This document shows, piece by piece, positions 5,838 through 6,072 of a DNA stretch of 6,072 bases. Source of the stretch: Bacillota bacterium (lineage in GTDB: Bacteria; Bacillota; Clostridia; Acetivibrionales; DSM-1351). Position numbers and translations under genes: made by a program. The DNA is taken from contig JAEYNI010000082.1 in assembly GCA_023412635.1 (NCBI GenBank), positions 1 through 6,072 of the forward strand. Reading direction: 5' to 3'. A model generated the notes under the pieces. That model saw only the letters and a list, made by a program, of their open reading frames with translations. It searched no databases and had not been told where the DNA came from. The stretch's first letter is position 1; each line of letters starts with the position of its first letter.

Positions 5838-5866
5838 TTGTTAAATTATATGGAGTTATATATACT
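5838..5866 (+). promoter_or_regulatory. Proximal promoter candidate for the OLE RNA
   Basis: TTGTTA (5838-5843), a 17-base spacer and TATACT (5861-5866). The predicted start is near 5873, just ahead of the point where the sequence becomes GC-richer and structured (about 5881). This spacing makes it the better candidate for the 5' end of the RNA. Confidence 0.5.
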
Positions 5867-5880
5867 ATTTAATTGACAGA

Positions 5881-6072
5881 AAATAGGGTGGCGCAGTATT
5901 CTAGTCAGTACTTGTGATTCTGAAGACGGGCCTAAAAATCCGTTGAAGGGCACATCGATGAAGTTCCTTGTGTCGGCTTGCTACGCCCAGTTGTGGGCTG
6001 ATGCTGGGAGTTAAGGCTTAGGGGCGATCTGCAATGGCATGCGGGCGTTGACCCCTTTTCCGTGGAGACCCT
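5881..6072 (+). ncRNA. ole: OLE RNA, 5' part (cut by window end)
   Basis: OLE (ornate, large, extremophilic) RNA is a roughly 600-nucleotide bacterial RNA that works at the membrane with the protein OAP and is linked to stress tolerance. Evidence here: the locus order nusB-xseA-xseB-ispA followed by this RNA is the known OLE context; composition shifts from AT-rich spacer to GC-richer sequence at about 5886 (GGGTGGCGCAG); and no open frame of useful length exists on either strand. Local stems are visible: 5925-5930/5939-5944 (GACGGG with ATCCGT-type pairing through two G-U pairs), 5985-5989/5994-5998 (GCCCA/TGGGC), and 6021-6028 with 6047-6055 closed by GGGG/CCCC and an inner GCA/TGC. The 5' end is uncertain by about 10 bases; about two thirds of the RNA would lie beyond the window. 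Identification rests on synteny and general appearance, not on a covariance match; another large structured RNA is the alternative. Confidence 0.7.

Noticed and set aside
5873..5902. Perfect TTGACA (5873-5878) with TATTCT (5897-5902) as the OLE promoter
   Set aside because: The -10 is weak with an 18-base spacer, and the start would lie inside what appears to be the structured RNA. The site at 5838-5866 fits better, though this one is not excluded.
5881..6072. Group II intron or rRNA fragment as the identity of the terminal structured RNA
   Set aside because: No GTGYG-type intron 5' end or domain V pattern is visible in the part present, no rRNA landmark was recognised, and the ispA context specifically matches OLE RNA.

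Overview
The window reads as chromosomal DNA of an AT-rich, endospore-forming Gram-positive bacterium, most likely a clostridium of the cellulolytic Ruminiclostridium/Acetivibrio type. The spore-forming phenotype follows from spoIIIAH. The finer placement is inference from gene order and protein style. All real genes lie on the + strand, and both ends are cut: the spoIIIA operon lies upstream and the rest of a structured RNA lies downstream.

Layout. (1) 37-609 is spoIIIAH, the last gene of the spoIIIA operon, closed by an intrinsic terminator at 641-721. (2) 796-2303 is an envelope module: a consensus promoter, an Asp23/Gls24 gene, a second consensus promoter, amaP (two-helix membrane anchor for Asp23) and a small DUF2273 membrane protein. 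(3) 2304-2611 has no gene. It holds 20 perfectly phased copies of a 7-base repeat (GAAGTTR), then a perfect 7-bp hairpin, then a short second 7-base repeat (TTCACTN). (4) 2612-5541 is nusB-xseA-xseB-ispA: transcription antitermination factor NusB, both subunits of exonuclease VII, and a farnesyl-diphosphate-type synthase. An intrinsic-terminator-like hairpin, enclosed by a perfect 9-bp inverted repeat, separates nusB from xseA. (5) 5534-5734 is a roughly 200-base imperfect palindrome that begins inside the last codons of ispA and looks like a MITE or another fold-back element. (6) 5749-5866 holds two good promoter candidates. (7) From about 5881 to the window end is a GC-richer, heavily base-paired, non-coding stretch that I identify as the 5' third of an OLE (ornate, large, extremophilic) RNA.

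How the parts fit. The order nusB-xseA-xseB-ispA-OLE matches the OLE locus known from Bacillus halodurans, where the RNA is followed by oap (its membrane protein partner) and dxs. OLE RNA acts at the membrane as part of a ribonucleoprotein linked to stress responses. Here it sits a few kilobases from an Asp23-AmaP-DUF2273 envelope module. The most unusual observations are the OLE RNA itself with its own apparent promoters, the long palindrome placed between ispA and those promoters, the heptad array, and the nested hairpin before xseA.

Limits: RNA identity, promoters and folding were judged by eye; no alignment, covariance search or energy calculation was run.
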